64,000 bases of DNA from Chitinophaga varians (lineage in GTDB: Bacteria > Bacteroidota > Bacteroidia > Chitinophagales > Chitinophagaceae): NCBI RefSeq assembly GCF_014529945.1, contig NZ_JACVFB010000003.1, forward strand, positions 682,001 through 746,000, read 5' to 3'. The notes under the pieces were generated by a model. That model made no database searches, had not been told where the DNA came from, and saw nothing but the letters and a program-made list of their open reading frames with translations. Numbering within the stretch: position 1 is the first letter of the stretch; each line of letters begins with the position of its first letter. This document shows positions 63,286 to 64,000 of the stretch, in pieces. A program made the position numbers and the translations under genes.

Positions 63286-64000
63286 TCTGCAATGACAAAA
63301 ACGGCAAACAGCACGCTGGCAATGCCGTTGGTCGTCATAAACATCACATTGACCTTGCTCAGGTCATTGGGTTTCACCAGCAAGTGCTGGGATATCAGCA
63401 TGGAAATGAATACAGCAGCGCCTATCCAGAACAGCCAATGATAGTGCCCATATATACCGATGGTGATGACCAGTGCGGCCGCTATCACATGCAGCAGCTC
63501 CGAGAAACGCAACGCGCCGGAGAGGCCCAGCCATGCCGGGATGGAATTCAGCTGCTGCGATTTGTCAAAATCTTCGTCCTGCAGGGAATAAATAATATCG
63601 AAGCCGGACACCCAGCACAGCACCAGCACGGAAACCAGCACCGGCAACAGGGCAAACTCGCCGGTCACGGCCAGGTACGCTCCTATCGGCGCCAATGACA
63701 GGCCTACGCCCAGCACCATATGACACAGGGCCGTAAAACGTTTGGTATAGCTATATCCCAGCACCACCATCAACGCGATGGGCGACAGGAAAAAACAAAT
63801 ACGGTTAATAAACCAGGTCGTGAGTATAAACAACATCACATTGATCAGGATGAAGAACATGGCGTTCTGCGGGGAAATGATGCCTGCGGGGATCTCCCTT
63901 TTGGCCGTTCGCGGATTCAGCTTGTCAATGTCCATGTCCAGCCAGCGATTGAACGCCATGGCGGCGCTGCGGGCAAATACCATACACAACACCACCAGCC
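63270..64000 (-). CDS. UbiA family prenyltransferase (partial, cut by the window edge)
   Basis: A polytopic membrane protein of at least 243 residues; the N-terminus lies beyond the right edge. The first aspartate-rich motif is AFNRWLDMDIDKLNPRT (NRxxDxxxD) and the second is DIIYSLQDEDFDKSQQL. It attaches a polyprenyl chain to an aromatic ring. Since Bacteroidota make menaquinone and not ubiquinone, a role such as MqnP of the futalosine route is more likely than true UbiA; this is inference. Confidence 0.88.
   Translation of the reverse strand, partial: LVVLCMVFARSAAMAFNRWLDMDIDKLNPRTAKREIPAGIISPQNAMFFILINVMLFILTTWFINRICFFLSPIALMVVLGYSYTKRFTALCHMVLGVGLSLAPIGAYLAVTGEFALLPVLVSVLVLCWVSGFDIIYSLQDEDFDKSQQLNSIPAWLGLSGALRFSELLHVIAAALVITIGIYGHYHWLFWIGAAVFISMLISQHLLVKPNDLSKVNVMFMTTNGIASVLFAVFVIADMLLF

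Overview
This window reads as chromosomal DNA of a Bacteroidota bacterium, most likely a Chitinophaga-like member of the Chitinophagaceae. The evidence is a protein with a gliding-motility/type IX secretion C-terminal domain, many Bacteroidota-type promoters (TTTG-N19-TAnnTTTG), little sign of Shine-Dalgarno sites, ECF sigma/anti-sigma pairs, and a run of housekeeping genes with Bacteroidota flavour (DAHP synthase fused to chorismate mutase, tail-specific protease, UbiA-family prenyltransferase). I saw no rRNA, tRNA, CRISPR array, prophage or transposase gene.

Layout. 1-7.7 kb: start of a BadF-type kinase, two convergent S41 proteases, a PQQ-type sugar dehydrogenase, an MFS transporter and a YkgJ cysteine-cluster protein. 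7.8-20.1 kb: gcvP, a Crp/Fnr regulator with a phosphodiesterase, small unknown genes including a tandem pair of paralogous lipoproteins, a CocE-type hydrolase, a PagL-like outer-membrane deacylase and an FKBP isomerase. 20.2-28.0 kb (minus strand): an aromatic operon read as pheA, aminotransferase, tyrA, DAHP synthase-chorismate mutase, aroB, aroA, aroC. 28.2-31.1 kb: a repeat-rich small lipoprotein divergent from an ECF sigma factor that is followed by an anti-sigma-like protein fused to a DegP-like protease. 31.2-36.9 kb (minus): xylose operon (transporter, xylB, xylA, aldose epimerase). 37-40.2 kb: FAD oxidoreductase, zinc alcohol dehydrogenase, unknown gene. 40.2-48.2 kb (minus): branched-chain operon ilvE-ilvD-ilvB-ilvN-ilvC-ilvA. 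48.4-54.6 kb: sugar 1-kinase plus nucleotidyltransferase, a GH29 fucosidase, an ACC-deaminase-like enzyme, an unknown exported protein and lipB. 54.9-64 kb: an RluD-type pseudouridine synthase, a T9SS cargo protein, an unknown exported protein, two tandem ECF sigma/anti-sigma modules, def, ruvX and a UbiA-type prenyltransferase that runs off the end.

The most notable content is regulatory. Upstream of pheA lie two consecutive transcription attenuators. Each has a short leader ORF packed with Phe and Tyr codons (9 aromatic residues of 19, and 9 of 25 including eight in a row), a purine-rich antiterminator arm at or near the stop codon, and an intrinsic terminator whose 5' arm is complementary to that antiterminator arm. 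Upstream of ilvE lies a third attenuator with a 38-codon leader containing nine consecutive Val/Ile codons and the same logic. None of these leader peptides is an ordinary gene, and together they explain how both amino-acid operons are probably controlled by charged-tRNA supply.

A second layer is a set of dispersed palindromic repeats that sit tightly against stop codons and probably serve as terminators. I distinguish four families and one isolated element.
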